This document shows positions 1 to 8,223 of a stretch of 64,000 bases of DNA, in pieces; within the stretch, counting starts at the first letter, position 1; each line of letters opens with the position of its first letter. Made by a program: the position numbers and the translations under genes. The notes under the pieces are model-generated. The model was not told the DNA's origin. It saw only the letters and a list, made by a program, of their open reading frames with translations, and did not search any database. The stretch comes from Ndongobacter massiliensis. Lineage in GTDB: Bacteria; Bacillota; Clostridia; Tissierellales; Peptoniphilaceae. The stretch spans positions 1,800,001 to 1,864,000 of the forward strand of contig NZ_LT635480.1 in the NCBI RefSeq assembly GCF_900120375.1, in the 5' to 3' direction.

Positions 1-1203
1 AACCGGGAAATTCAATCCGGCGCGACGCGCTTTCGCGATCCGGGCATGGAAGAGCATCTCGATTTGATACGCCTGGCGTTAAATGCCGACAATGCATATT
101 ATTCCGAAAGTAACGAAGTCCGATTATTTTTTGATGGAGAGGCGAAGTTTGCCGCACTTTTTCGCGACATTGAAGCGGCACAGTTTTCGGTGGATGTGCA
201 ATATTATATTCTGCAGCCCGATGAACTGGGCTATGCGCTTCTGGAACGCTTGGAGGCGGCGGCGCGGCGCGGGGTGCGCGTGCGGCTGCTGGTTGACGCC
301 GTTGGCGGCAGGCGTCTGTGGAAGCGCGATTTTGAACCGCTATGTGCCGCCGGTGGCAATGTTTCGATATTTTTTCGCTCCCTGATCCGCCCAATCAATT
401 TTCGCATCAACTACCGCAATCACCGGAAAATTGTCGTCGTTGACAATGCCGTCGGCTATATCGGCGGCTTTAATGTCGGCATGGAATACCTTGGTGCCAA
501 TGCGCGCTTAGGTCCTTGGCGCGACACACATCTGCGCGTGAAGGGCGACGCTGTGGCAAGTCTGAAACTGCGCTTTTTGAAGGATTGGCTCTATGCCTCC
601 GGGGATAATCCGGCGGATGAGCCCGATGTGCGCAATGTACCGAATCCCGCAGGTCATGTCGGGATGCAGTTGGTCACGAGCGGTCCGGACACGCCCCACA
701 CCAATATCAAGTACGCGATGGTGCAGATGATTCGTTCCGCAAAAGAGGCAATTTACATTCAAACGCCGTACTTGGTCCCGGACTTGACCTTTTTGGATGC
801 ACTGACCATGGCACTGGTTTCGGGGGTACAGGTGCATATTATGATTCCGAATAAACCGGATCATCCTTTCGTCTATTGGGCGACGACGTCGTATGCGGGC
901 ATGCTTCTGCGAGAGGGGGCGAAAGTGTATCGGTACGACGCGGGATTTTTACATTCCAAGGTGTTGATCGTCGACAATCTGGTGTCCATGGTCGGTTCAG
1001 CGAATGTGGATGAACGCTCGTTTCTGTTAAATTTTGAAGCGTCCATGTTGCTCTACGATCGAACGGTCAACCGCAATTTGCGCACGCAGTTTTGGAAAGA
1101 TGCGGAAAAAAGCACCCTGTTGACACCGGAACGGTATGCACAGCGGCCCCTCTTCCAACGTATCAAGGAGCCAATTGCGCGGTTGCTGTCTCCGCTCTTA
1201 TAG
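1..1203 (+). CDS. cls: Cardiolipin synthase, 5'-truncated by window edge
   Basis: Phospholipase D superfamily enzyme that joins phosphatidylglycerol molecules into cardiolipin at the membrane. The frame is open from base 1, so the ATG at 46 is probably internal. Counting from that ATG, two HKD motifs are visible: HRKIVVVD near residue 126 followed by GGFNVG, and HSKVLIVD near residue 303 followed by GSANVDERS. Full-length bacterial enzymes have about 480-510 residues with two N-terminal membrane helices; those helices are outside the window. A 144-base gap without a clear terminator separates it from rex. Confidence 0.93.
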   Translation, partial: NREIQSGATRFRDPGMEEHLDLIRLALNADNAYYSESNEVRLFFDGEAKFAALFRDIEAAQFSVDVQYYILQPDELGYALLERLEAAARRGVRVRLLVDAVGGRRLWKRDFEPLCAAGGNVSIFFRSLIRPINFRINYRNHRKIVVVDNAVGYIGGFNVGMEYLGANARLGPWRDTHLRVKGDAVASLKLRFLKDWLYASGDNPADEPDVRNVPNPAGHVGMQLVTSGPDTPHTNIKYAMVQMIRSAKEAIYIQTPYLVPDLTFLDALTMALVSGVQVHIMIPNKPDHPFVYWATTSYAGMLLREGAKVYRYDAGFLHSKVLIVDNLVSMVGSANVDERSFLLNFEASMLLYDRTVNRNLRTQFWKDAEKSTLLTPERYAQRPLFQRIKEPIARLLSPLL

Positions 1204-1347
1204 TGGGACTTTTTCGTCGCGCCGCGTTTCTATGAGAATGGCTGGTACGATGTGATCAATCTTGTTGGAATTGCAAAAAGATGTTGTTAAATGGGCGGTT
1301 GTTGGGTATGATTATACTGTTCAAGTGTCAGAGTATAGGGGGATATT

Positions 1348-1992
1348 ATGAAACAGGAAAAGCCAATTTCAGGAGCGGTCATCCGCCGCTTGCCGAAATA
1401 TTATCGTTATCTCGGTATGATAGAAGAGCGGGGCATCGTGCGCATTTCGTCGCAGAATCTCAGTGAAATCACCGGATTCACCGCTTCCCAGATTCGTCAG
1501 GATTTCAATCATTTTGGCGGTTTCGGACAGCAGGGATACGGTTACAATGTCGAAAAACTGCGCGGGCATCTTGCAACCATTATCGGTCTGGATAAAACGT
1601 ACAAAATGGTCGTGGTCGGCGCCGGGCACATGGGACAGGCGATTTGCAATTACAAGGGATTCCGTTCGGGCGGCTTCCATATCGAGGCACTTTTTGACAG
1701 CAATCCGGAAAAAATCGGCACGACGATCAATGACATTTCCGTGCTGGATGTTCAAGAACTGGGCGCATTTATCCGCAAACACGAGATTTCCATCGTTGCG
1801 ATTACGACGCCGAGCGATTCGGCGCAGGCGATTGCGGAATGTGCGACCGAAGCCGGTGCCAAGGGAATCTGGAACTTTGCCCCCGTCGATTTGAAATTGC
1901 CGGAGGGTGTGGTGTTGGAAAATGTGCATTTGGATGAAAGTTTGCATGCACTGACCTATTACTTGGGGAATTTGAAGGACTACCAGGGCTGA
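1348..1992 (+). CDS. rex: Redox-sensing transcriptional repressor Rex
   Basis: Repressor of fermentation and anaerobic respiration genes that senses the NADH/NAD+ ratio. It has 214 residues, the usual family length. The N-terminal winged helix (about 1-80) contains the RRLPKYYRYL and SSQNLSEITGFTASQIRQD segments. The C-terminal Rossmann domain carries GAGHMGQAI for NAD(H) binding and ends in the domain-swap helix (LTYYLGNL). A strong ribosome binding site (AGGGGGA) lies just before the ATG. It is followed after 10 bases by an ABC-F gene, similar to the rex/ydiF neighbourhood of Bacillus. A weak promoter candidate (TATACT at 1313-1318) lies upstream. Confidence 0.96.
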   Translation: MKQEKPISGAVIRRLPKYYRYLGMIEERGIVRISSQNLSEITGFTASQIRQDFNHFGGFGQQGYGYNVEKLRGHLATIIGLDKTYKMVVVGAGHMGQAICNYKGFRSGGFHIEALFDSNPEKIGTTINDISVLDVQELGAFIRKHEISIVAITTPSDSAQAIAECATEAGAKGIWNFAPVDLKLPEGVVLENVHLDESLHALTYYLGNLKDYQG

Positions 1993-2002
1993 GGCGGAAG
2001 CA

Positions 2003-3952
2003 ATGGCCCTGTTGACCGTACAAGCGCTCGAAAAAAGCTACGGGATTGCGCCGATCTTGCGCGATGTCGGCTTTTTCGTGGAAGAGAACGATAAAATTGG
2101 AATCATTGGGGTCAATGGCAGCGGAAAAACGACGCTGCTGCGGCTGCTCGCCGGCGAATTGGAACCGAACAGTGGGCAGGTGATTTGTGCGCCGGATCTG
2201 CGCATGGGCTATTTGTCGCAGAATGTACACATCACCTCTCGGAAAAGCCTGTATGATACGTGTAAAGATGCCTATGCGCGGGCCTTTGCATTGGAAAAAG
2301 AGTTGCGTTTGCTGGAGAAGGAAATGGAGACGGCGGCCGCGGATGCACATCACCTGGAGCAGGTGATGACGCGCTATCACGTGGTTACGGAGCGCTTTGA
2401 AGCGGAAGGTGGGCTTGCCTATCGTTCCGAGATTCGCGGGATGCTCAAGGGTATGGGCTTTTCGGAAGAACGGTTTGCACAGCCGGTCGCTTCGCTGTCC
2501 GGTGGCGAAAAGACGCGTCTGGAACTGGCGGTTATGCTCTTGGGGCGTCCGCAGCTTTTGTTGCTCGATGAGCCAACCAACCATTTAGATGCGGCGTCGG
2601 TGGACTTTCTGGAGGGCTATTTGCGCGCGTTTCGCGGGGCAGCCCTCATAGTTTCTCATGATCGTTATTTTTTGAATCGTCTGGTGAATCGCGTTTTTTT
2701 AGTGGAACACCATCGGCTGGAGCACTACGACTGTGGCTATGCGGCATACACCGTGCGGCGGCACAAAGATCTGGAAGCCCGGCGGCGCGCCTATGAAAAT
2801 CAGCAAAAAGAAATTGCTCGGCAGCAGGAAATTATCGACCGGCTGGCTCGGCAGGGCGGTTCCTTGCGGAAACGCGGCATTTCTCAATCGCGTTCGCGGC
2901 AAAAGCTGTTGGACAAAATGGTACGGCTTGAGGCCCCTCCGGCGGAGGAGGGCAATATGCGTTTGCGTTTCACGCCGAAGTATGAAAGCGGGGAGCAGGT
3001 GCTGCGCGTTCGCGATCTGACATTTTCCTATGACAAGGAAGCGGCACCGCTTTTTCAAGGGGTGAATTTTTCCATTCGTCGCGGCGAGTGCGTCGCGCTG
3101 GTGGGCGCCAACGGAATCGGCAAGACGACTCTATTTCGCCTTTTACTGAAGAAGCTGTTGCCGGACACCGGGAGTGTACAAACCGGGGTATCGGTAAAAA
3201 CCGCTTGGTTTGATCAGGAGCAGGAACAGCTGCATGATGAAAAAACCGTGTTGGATGAGTTGTGGGACGCCTATCCGCGGCTCACACATTATGAAGTACG
3301 GCGCTACTTGGCAGCGTTTCAATTCGTGGGCGACGATTTGTTTCAGATCGTGGGTGAACTTTCCGGCGGGGAGCGCGGCCGTTTATCCATGTTGAAGTTG
3401 ATGCTCAGCGCGGCGAATTTTTTGCTGCTGGACGAACCGACAAACCATTTGGATATTGAATCGCGTGAGATCTTGGAAGATGCCCTGAATCAATATGAAG
3501 GGACTTGTCTGGTCATCAGTCACGATCGCTATTTCATCAATCGCACTTGTCAGCGGATTTTGTTTTTGCAGGCAGACGGCGTGCGGGAATACCTCGGCAA
3601 TTACGATGATTTTTTAGCAAAACGGGAACAGGAATGTGCGGAGCAAGCCGGCGTGGCGCCGGCGGAAACGCAGACGCGCACGGCGCAGAAAAAACGGGAA
3701 AAAGCACAGCGTGTGGTGCGTCGCGCTTCTCGAGCGCTGCGCGTGCAGGCGAGGCAGGCGGAAAAGGAAGTCGAGCGTCTGGAGCAGGAATTGGAGGTAC
3801 GTAAGCAGGCGGCGTATGATCCGGCGCTTTATGAAGATCATGAAAAAGCGCGCGCGGTACATGATGAAATCGCCGCGCTCGAAGAATCCTTGGAAAAGTG
3901 TGAGGAGCAGTGGTTGTCCTTGCAGCTGCAGGTGGAGGGGGAAGAGAAATGA
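2003..3952 (+). CDS. ABC-F family ATPase (YdiF-like)
   Basis: Soluble ATP-binding protein with two ABC domains and no membrane segments. ABC-F proteins act on ribosomes in translation quality control or antibiotic protection. Domain 1 has Walker A GVNGSGKTT, signature LSGGEKTR and Walker B LLLLDEPTNHLD; domain 2 has GANGIGKTT, LSGGERGR and LLLDEPTNHLD. A charged interdomain linker (about 230-310) and a C-terminal coiled coil (about 540-645, rich in Arg, Lys and Glu) match the YdiF/Uup type, as does the 649-residue length. It probably shares a transcript with rex. The next gene overlaps its stop codon. The precise ribosomal role cannot be read from sequence. Confidence 0.92.
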   Translation: MALLTVQALEKSYGIAPILRDVGFFVEENDKIGIIGVNGSGKTTLLRLLAGELEPNSGQVICAPDLRMGYLSQNVHITSRKSLYDTCKDAYARAFALEKELRLLEKEMETAAADAHHLEQVMTRYHVVTERFEAEGGLAYRSEIRGMLKGMGFSEERFAQPVASLSGGEKTRLELAVMLLGRPQLLLLDEPTNHLDAASVDFLEGYLRAFRGAALIVSHDRYFLNRLVNRVFLVEHHRLEHYDCGYAAYTVRRHKDLEARRRAYENQQKEIARQQEIIDRLARQGGSLRKRGISQSRSRQKLLDKMVRLEAPPAEEGNMRLRFTPKYESGEQVLRVRDLTFSYDKEAAPLFQGVNFSIRRGECVALVGANGIGKTTLFRLLLKKLLPDTGSVQTGVSVKTAWFDQEQEQLHDEKTVLDELWDAYPRLTHYEVRRYLAAFQFVGDDLFQIVGELSGGERGRLSMLKLMLSAANFLLLDEPTNHLDIESREILEDALNQYEGTCLVISHDRYFINRTCQRILFLQADGVREYLGNYDDFLAKREQECAEQAGVAPAETQTRTAQKKREKAQRVVRRASRALRVQARQAEKEVERLEQELEVRKQAAYDPALYEDHEKARAVHDEIAALEESLEKCEEQWLSLQLQVEGEEK

Positions 3953-4881
3953 AAATTTTTGCGCATCGCGGCTATTCCGCCAAATATCCAGAAAACAGTA
4001 TGCTTGCCTTCCAAAAAGCCGTGGAGGTCGGGTGTGATGCCATTGAGTTGGATGTGCATTTTTCCAGAGATTACAAACTGGTCATTATTCACGATGACGC
4101 GCTTTCGCGAACGACGAATGCGGTCGGCTTTGTGCGCCACCATTCCTTGCGCGATTTGCAGAATTATGAATTGACCGGCGATTACGAAGGCGATCCGCAG
4201 CATATATTGACATTGGAAGAGTATCTGCGCTGGGCGAAGGATCGCCCGATTCAAACCAATATTGAGTTGAAGAATGATCGCTTTCGCTATCCGGGCATGG
4301 AAGAGGCGGTAATGAAACTCATTCATGCGATGGATATGTTTGATCAGGTGCTCCTTTCTTCGTTTAGTGCGGAGAGTATTGCACTGCTGAAATTGAAATG
4401 GCCGCAGATGCGGTGCGGATGGCTGATTGATGAAATGCGCGATACGACCTTGGATAAGGCGCTGGAAATCAAAGCGGACTCGCTGCATCCTTCGATTGAC
4501 ATTGTGGATGAGGAGCTGATTGTGCAGGTGCACGAAACGGGACTTTCCATCTACGCGTATACGGCGAATTCTGATGAAGAACTGGAACGTATGAAGTCGC
4601 TGGGGGTCGATGGGCTCTTTACGGATGAGCTGGAACGCGCACGTGCGCATTTCGGATTGCACACAAAACCATATGCGGACAAGGAAGTGCAGGCGGCGAG
4701 GACGTTGCAGGAAAAACCGGCGCGCACGGCAAAAGATCGTCTGCGCCTTTCCCGAAAAGCGCGCGGCATCTCCGGCGGACTTTTCGGCATTTTTATCTTT
4801 ATGATCGTTTCCATAGCGGGTTCTGTCATTGCCGCTAAGTTGGTTATGGGACTTTTGGGGCGTTTTTTCCCGGGCGCATGA
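3949..4881 (+). CDS. Glycerophosphodiester phosphodiesterase with C-terminal membrane anchor
   Basis: Hydrolyses glycerophosphodiesters to glycerol-3-phosphate and an alcohol. The ATG at 3949 overlaps the upstream stop (ATGA) and follows a GGGGGAAGAG ribosome binding site; an upstream in-frame ATG at 3910 lies inside the ABC-F gene and is unlikely. The 310-residue protein starts directly with the GDPD core: HRG near residue 5, PENS, then ELDVH and HDD, which supply metal and catalytic residues. After a charged linker a single hydrophobic segment (about 275-305) suggests membrane attachment. There is no signal peptide, so the catalytic domain may face the cytoplasm. Confidence 0.92.
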   Translation: MKIFAHRGYSAKYPENSMLAFQKAVEVGCDAIELDVHFSRDYKLVIIHDDALSRTTNAVGFVRHHSLRDLQNYELTGDYEGDPQHILTLEEYLRWAKDRPIQTNIELKNDRFRYPGMEEAVMKLIHAMDMFDQVLLSSFSAESIALLKLKWPQMRCGWLIDEMRDTTLDKALEIKADSLHPSIDIVDEELIVQVHETGLSIYAYTANSDEELERMKSLGVDGLFTDELERARAHFGLHTKPYADKEVQAARTLQEKPARTAKDRLRLSRKARGISGGLFGIFIFMIVSIAGSVIAAKLVMGLLGRFFPGA

Positions 4882-4957
4882 CCGGAAATTTTATTTTTCA
4901 GCGTAAGAACGTTTCTCATTGCAATGTAAAGAAGGAAATTTATCGAAAGAGGGGAGT

Positions 4958-6844
4958 ATGAAAAAACGAAGACTCGCATGGGGATTGGCCCTGACGCTGT
5001 TATTGACCGCGTGCGGCGGAACCACCGCACCGGAATCGACAGCCGGTGACTCGCAGGCCGTGGAAAGTACGGCGGAAAGTGCATCTGCGGAAGCGGCGGG
5101 CAAGCTCAAGCCGGGCACCTATTCCGCCAAAGCAATGGGCATGGATGGTGACGTGGAAGTGATGGTCACCGTGAGCGAAGATCGCATTGAAAAAGTGGAA
5201 ATTGGCGAACAGAATGAGACATCGGGCATTTGTGAAAATGTCTATGCACAGATTCCGGCGCAGGTGGTCGAGTACCAATCGCTGGGCGTAGATTCGGTTG
5301 CCGGAGCGACCATTACATCGGGCGCTGTGAAGCGTGCGCTGGAGGATGCCATGGAGCAGGCGGGTGCCGATGTAAAGGCATGGAAAGCGGTTGAAATTCC
5401 ATCGCAGGCGAAAGATGAAGAATTTACCTACGATGTGGTCGTGTGCGGCGGCGGGCTGTCCGGCATTATGGCGGCTTGTGAAGCGGCGCGTGCGGGCGCG
5501 AAGGTGGCACTGATTGAAAAAACAGGCATGCTCGGCGGAACCAGTATTACCGCTTCGGGAAATATGTTGGCAGCGCCGACGGAAGCGGATCAAGCGACAA
5601 TGAAGGAAGGCTGGCTTGCCCGCAGTTCGGAACAGACGCTCAATCCGATTGATGAGGAGATGTTGGATGCGCTGATTGCCGTTTCTCCGCAGGTGATGGG
5701 ACGCTATGACGAAGCGGGCGTTTCGTACCGCATCGAAAAAAATGAGAAGAACGGCTCCATCACGGTCAAAATCAATCCAAATGAGGCGTCGAAGAAAAAT
5801 GCGGAAGCGATTCAAATTCCGTCGAAGAAAGCGAATGCGAAAGGCGCGCCGGCGCTGATCGATGCCTTCAAAAAACAAATGGAAACGCTGGGCGTCCAAG
5901 TGTATTTGAACACCCCGGCCACGAAGCTGCTGCAACGGGAGAACGGTGCGGTCGCCGGCGTGGTGAGCGAGACGGAAAAGCACGGAACCAAGACGTTTCA
6001 CGCGGGTGCCGTAGTGCTGTCCACCGGGGATTATGCGCACAACAAGGAATTGGATGAAAAACTGAATCCGCGCGGACGCGGCGAATACTCGGCATCAGCG
6101 GTGGGCAACACCGGAGACGGACTGAATATGGCGCTGGAAGCCGGCGGCGTATTGAATCTCTTCCAGGATTCGATGAGCGGCGTATTCAACGCCAATCCCT
6201 ACGACATGCCCATGATCGGCGATCCGACCAACGGGTACCCCTTTGAGGCGCTGTTGCTCAATATGTCGGGCGAGCGCGTTTACAAGGAAGATGGCGGTTC
6301 GCATCCGCAAAAGTTCCGCTTCGTGCGCGAGGACGGCTTGAACACCGCATGGTGTCTGATGGATGCGGAAATCGCGAAAAAGTTCATCAAATTGGATGAA
6401 TATCTGAAACAGACGGAAAACAACCATCCGATCATTCGCGTTTATCAGGCGGACAGCATTGCGGAATTGGCAGACAAAATGGAGTTGGATGGCGCCGTAG
6501 TGCAGGCAGCAGTGGACCGCTACAATGAGCTCTGTGCGAAGGGCGAAGATGAAGATTTCGGCAAAGCACCGGAATTTCTGAGTGCAATTGATGAAGGACC
6601 CTTCTACGCGGCACTGCTTTATGATGCAACGCGCGGCGATTACGGCGGCATTAAAACCAGTCCGAAAGCGGAAGTGGTGACGGAGAGCGGGGAAGCCATC
6701 CCCGGACTGTACGCCAGCGGCATCATCTCGTCCGGTCAGTTCTTCGGCGACTTTTATCCCGGACGTCAGGCGATCGCTGTGGCGGCACATATGGGCTTCA
6801 TTGCCGGCCAGTCGGCTGCAGCGCATGCGACTGCTGTGAAATAA
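4958..6844 (+). CDS. Secreted FMN-binding/FAD-dependent reductase lipoprotein (fumarate/urocanate reductase-like)
   Basis: A 628-residue lipoprotein. A short signal peptide ends in the lipobox LLTAC. An FMN-binding domain follows (about 50-130) with DSVAGATITS, the motif whose Thr receives FMN covalently from ApbE. Then comes a fumarate reductase/succinate dehydrogenase flavoprotein domain starting with the dinucleotide motif VVVCGGGLSGIMAACEAARAG and ending with GLYASGIISSGQFFGDFYPGRQAI. The start at 4958 has a GAGGGG ribosome binding site; an in-frame ATG at 4919 has none. Related enzymes reduce fumarate, urocanate or other enoates outside the cell. The electron acceptor used here is not determinable, and the haem domain of flavocytochrome c is absent. 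Confidence 0.9.
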   Translation: MKKRRLAWGLALTLLLTACGGTTAPESTAGDSQAVESTAESASAEAAGKLKPGTYSAKAMGMDGDVEVMVTVSEDRIEKVEIGEQNETSGICENVYAQIPAQVVEYQSLGVDSVAGATITSGAVKRALEDAMEQAGADVKAWKAVEIPSQAKDEEFTYDVVVCGGGLSGIMAACEAARAGAKVALIEKTGMLGGTSITASGNMLAAPTEADQATMKEGWLARSSEQTLNPIDEEMLDALIAVSPQVMGRYDEAGVSYRIEKNEKNGSITVKINPNEASKKNAEAIQIPSKKANAKGAPALIDAFKKQMETLGVQVYLNTPATKLLQRENGAVAGVVSETEKHGTKTFHAGAVVLSTGDYAHNKELDEKLNPRGRGEYSASAVGNTGDGLNMALEAGGVLNLFQDSMSGVFNANPYDMPMIGDPTNGYPFEALLLNMSGERVYKEDGGSHPQKFRFVREDGLNTAWCLMDAEIAKKFIKLDEYLKQTENNHPIIRVYQADSIAELADKMELDGAVVQAAVDRYNELCAKGEDEDFGKAPEFLSAIDEGPFYAALLYDATRGDYGGIKTSPKAEVVTESGEAIPGLYASGIISSGQFFGDFYPGRQAIAVAAHMGFIAGQSAAAHATAVK

Positions 6845-6896
6845 GGGGGATATTAAATCGCATTAATATTCAAAAAACACACTAAATACTTTTACA

Positions 6897-6923
6897 GGGG
6901 AGGGTAGTAGTACTACTCTCCCC
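6897..6923 (+). terminator. Hairpin terminator after the reductase lipoprotein gene
   Basis: A 13-base stem with one mismatch (GGGGAGGGTAGTA against TACTACTCTCCCC) is followed by a short, interrupted T-run. The stem is strong but the T tract is weak, so another role for the palindrome is possible. Confidence 0.6.
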
Positions 6924-7170
6924 TTTCTAAGGCAGAATCAGTTTTGAATAGATGAAAATTCACTTTCGAAAATGCAAGAAGCCGTGAAAAGCAAGGCATT
7001 TAATCATCGAATCGCATCGTAGGGCGTCCAGTATGAGTGAATCGTCTTTTCGTTTCCAATTCCTTTTGATGGATCATTTCAAACCGTTTTCTCAGATTTA
7101 TTTTTAGCATGGAGATTTAAAAAGGGTAGTCAAGCTGACAATAATGTCCAAAATTAGAAAACCCTACTTA

Positions 7171-7199
7171 TACTGTGTATCTGCTAAATGTATTATAAT
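7171..7199 (+). promoter_or_regulatory. Candidate promoter of the GntR-type regulator gene
   Basis: A perfect -10 TATAAT (7194-7199) lies 38 bases before the TTG start; the -35 (TACTGT, 17-base spacing) is poor. The sequence GGTATT just downstream (7200-7205) resembles half of the GGTAATACC element upstream of the adenine deaminase gene, which would fit autoregulation. Confidence 0.4.
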
Positions 7200-7237
7200 G
7201 GTATTCATTCAACGACTATAAGGTGAGGAGAAAACCA

Positions 7238-8005
7238 TTGAAAAAGATCATTAAAAACAGTTTATCAGATCAGGTCAGGCACTCTCTTGAAGATTTTTTT
7301 TATAAAAAATATAAGGATGAAGAATATAAGTTGCCGAGTGAAATTGAAATTTCAGAATCATTAGATATCAGCAGAACCACCATTAGAAAAATATTAGCTG
7401 AATTCGAGAGTATGGGAGTAATCATTAGAATTCATGGAAAAGGAACTTTCATTAATCCGGAAGCGATGCAAATAAAAACAAATTTAAATCCGGGAATGGA
7501 ATTTTCTAAACTTATTGAAAAAAATGGAAAAGTTGCTACCATAAAGTTGTTATCGTTCAAAGTTATTTTACCGGATGAAGATATTCAAAAAGAACTTCAA
7601 ATAGGGGAATTTGAAAAATTATATGAAATTATTAAGATATACTATGCAAATCATCTGCCGGCCATAGTGAGCCGGGATTGTATACCTTGTAATCTATTTT
7701 CAGAGGAAATTACCAGCGCAGATCTAAGAGATTTAGATAAAGGGAAATCAGTGTTTTCTTTATTATTGGAAAAATCACAAGAGTTAGTTACAAGGGATAG
7801 GATTAAAATAGAATCAATCAAAGAAAAAGATTCAAGAGTCTATACTGATAATAAAAAAATTTTTAACAATAGTACAGTATTGTTTTTTACCAGCATCAAT
7901 TTTGGCGAGAGTAATATGCCCATTGCGTATATCAATGAAATTTATGATACAAGACTGATAAAATTTCAATTGATGAGAGTCAAGGATATAACCAAAATAT
8001 TATAG
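7238..8005 (+). CDS. GntR/HutC family transcriptional regulator with UTRA-like ligand domain
   Basis: A 255-residue regulator. The N-terminal winged helix (about 1-70) shows the typical KLPSEIEISESLDISRTTIRKIL segment, a wing ending GKGTFI, and then a UTRA-type effector domain. I chose the TTG at 7238 because AGGTGAGGAG lies seven bases upstream; the in-frame GTG at 7223 sits inside that ribosome binding site. The gene is strikingly AT-rich compared with genes on either side of the island. It stands upstream of adenine deaminase, permease and xanthine dehydrogenase genes and is separated from them by a terminator, so it is probably their local regulator. The ligand is unknown; a purine or related metabolite is an inference from context. 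Confidence 0.88.
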   Translation: MKKIIKNSLSDQVRHSLEDFFYKKYKDEEYKLPSEIEISESLDISRTTIRKILAEFESMGVIIRIHGKGTFINPEAMQIKTNLNPGMEFSKLIEKNGKVATIKLLSFKVILPDEDIQKELQIGEFEKLYEIIKIYYANHLPAIVSRDCIPCNLFSEEITSADLRDLDKGKSVFSLLLEKSQELVTRDRIKIESIKEKDSRVYTDNKKIFNNSTVLFFTSINFGESNMPIAYINEIYDTRLIKFQLMRVKDITKIL

Positions 8006-8026
8006 AGGAAATTTATCAATCATTAG

Positions 8027-8072
8027 AGCTCCTTTCGATGAGATAAAGAGTCAAAATCGGGAGGGGCTTTTT
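8027..8072 (+). terminator. Intrinsic terminator after the GntR-type gene
   Basis: Inverted arms AGCTCCTTTCGA and TCGGGAGGGGCT pair with several G-U pairs and are followed by TTTTT. This isolates the regulator from the downstream operon. Confidence 0.65.
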
Positions 8073-8122
8073 GATATTAAGAAGTTAAGTTTACAATAGT
8101 GCCATTAATATTTTAAAAAACG

Positions 8123-8143
8123 TTTGTAAATCATATTTACAAA
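8123..8143. promoter_or_regulatory. Perfect inverted repeat overlapping the -35 region
   Basis: TTTGTAAAT, three bases, then ATTTACAAA: two perfect 9-base arms. The element overlaps the -35 hexamer of the promoter at 8136-8164, the position expected for a repressor operator. The bound protein is unknown. Confidence 0.5.
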
Positions 8144-8164
8144 ACTCCAAGAAAATGCTAATCT
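8136..8164 (+). promoter_or_regulatory. Promoter of the adenine deaminase-permease-xanthine dehydrogenase operon
   Basis: TTTACA and TAATCT are separated by 17 bases, with an extended -10 TG one base upstream of TAATCT. Start of transcription would be near 8171, so the repeat at 8171-8197 covers the transcription start. Confidence 0.6.
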
Positions 8165-8170
8165 ATTAAA

Positions 8171-8197
8171 GGTAATACCATAATACGTAATACCATA
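8171..8197. promoter_or_regulatory. Candidate GntR-type operator: direct repeat of GTAATACCATA
   Basis: GTAATACCATA occurs at 8172-8182 and again at 8187-8197. The first copy is part of GGTAATACC, a palindrome around a single central base. The size and the position at the predicted transcription start fit a repressor site for the neighbouring GntR-type regulator. Confidence 0.5.
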
Positions 8198-8223
8198 TAA
8201 CATAAAAAAGGAGAAATAACGAG

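Larger units (their letters stand above)
6845..7237. other. Intergenic region at the left edge of the AT-rich purine island
   Basis: About 390 bases without a convincing gene. It holds a hairpin terminator (6897-6923), then AT-rich sequence with two very short ORFs lacking ribosome binding sites, and a promoter candidate just before the GntR-type gene. Base composition drops visibly from the GC-richer reductase gene into AT-rich sequence. No tRNA, integrase or clear direct-repeat att site was found. Confidence 0.6.

Noticed and set aside
1284..1304. Possible Rex operator (TTGTTAA) upstream of rex
   Set aside because: Only one half of the expected inverted repeat TTGTTAA...TTAACAA is present, so autoregulation cannot be claimed.
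5000..6040. Long minus-strand open frame opposite the reductase gene
   Set aside because: It is an antisense shadow of a GC-rich, codon-biased gene, lacks a ribosome binding site and looks like no known protein. The same holds for similar frames opposite gdpP, rho, nagA and others.
7033..7107. Short ORF of about 24 codons in the 6845-7237 gap
   Set aside because: No ribosome binding site, no recognisable sequence, and length within chance expectation.
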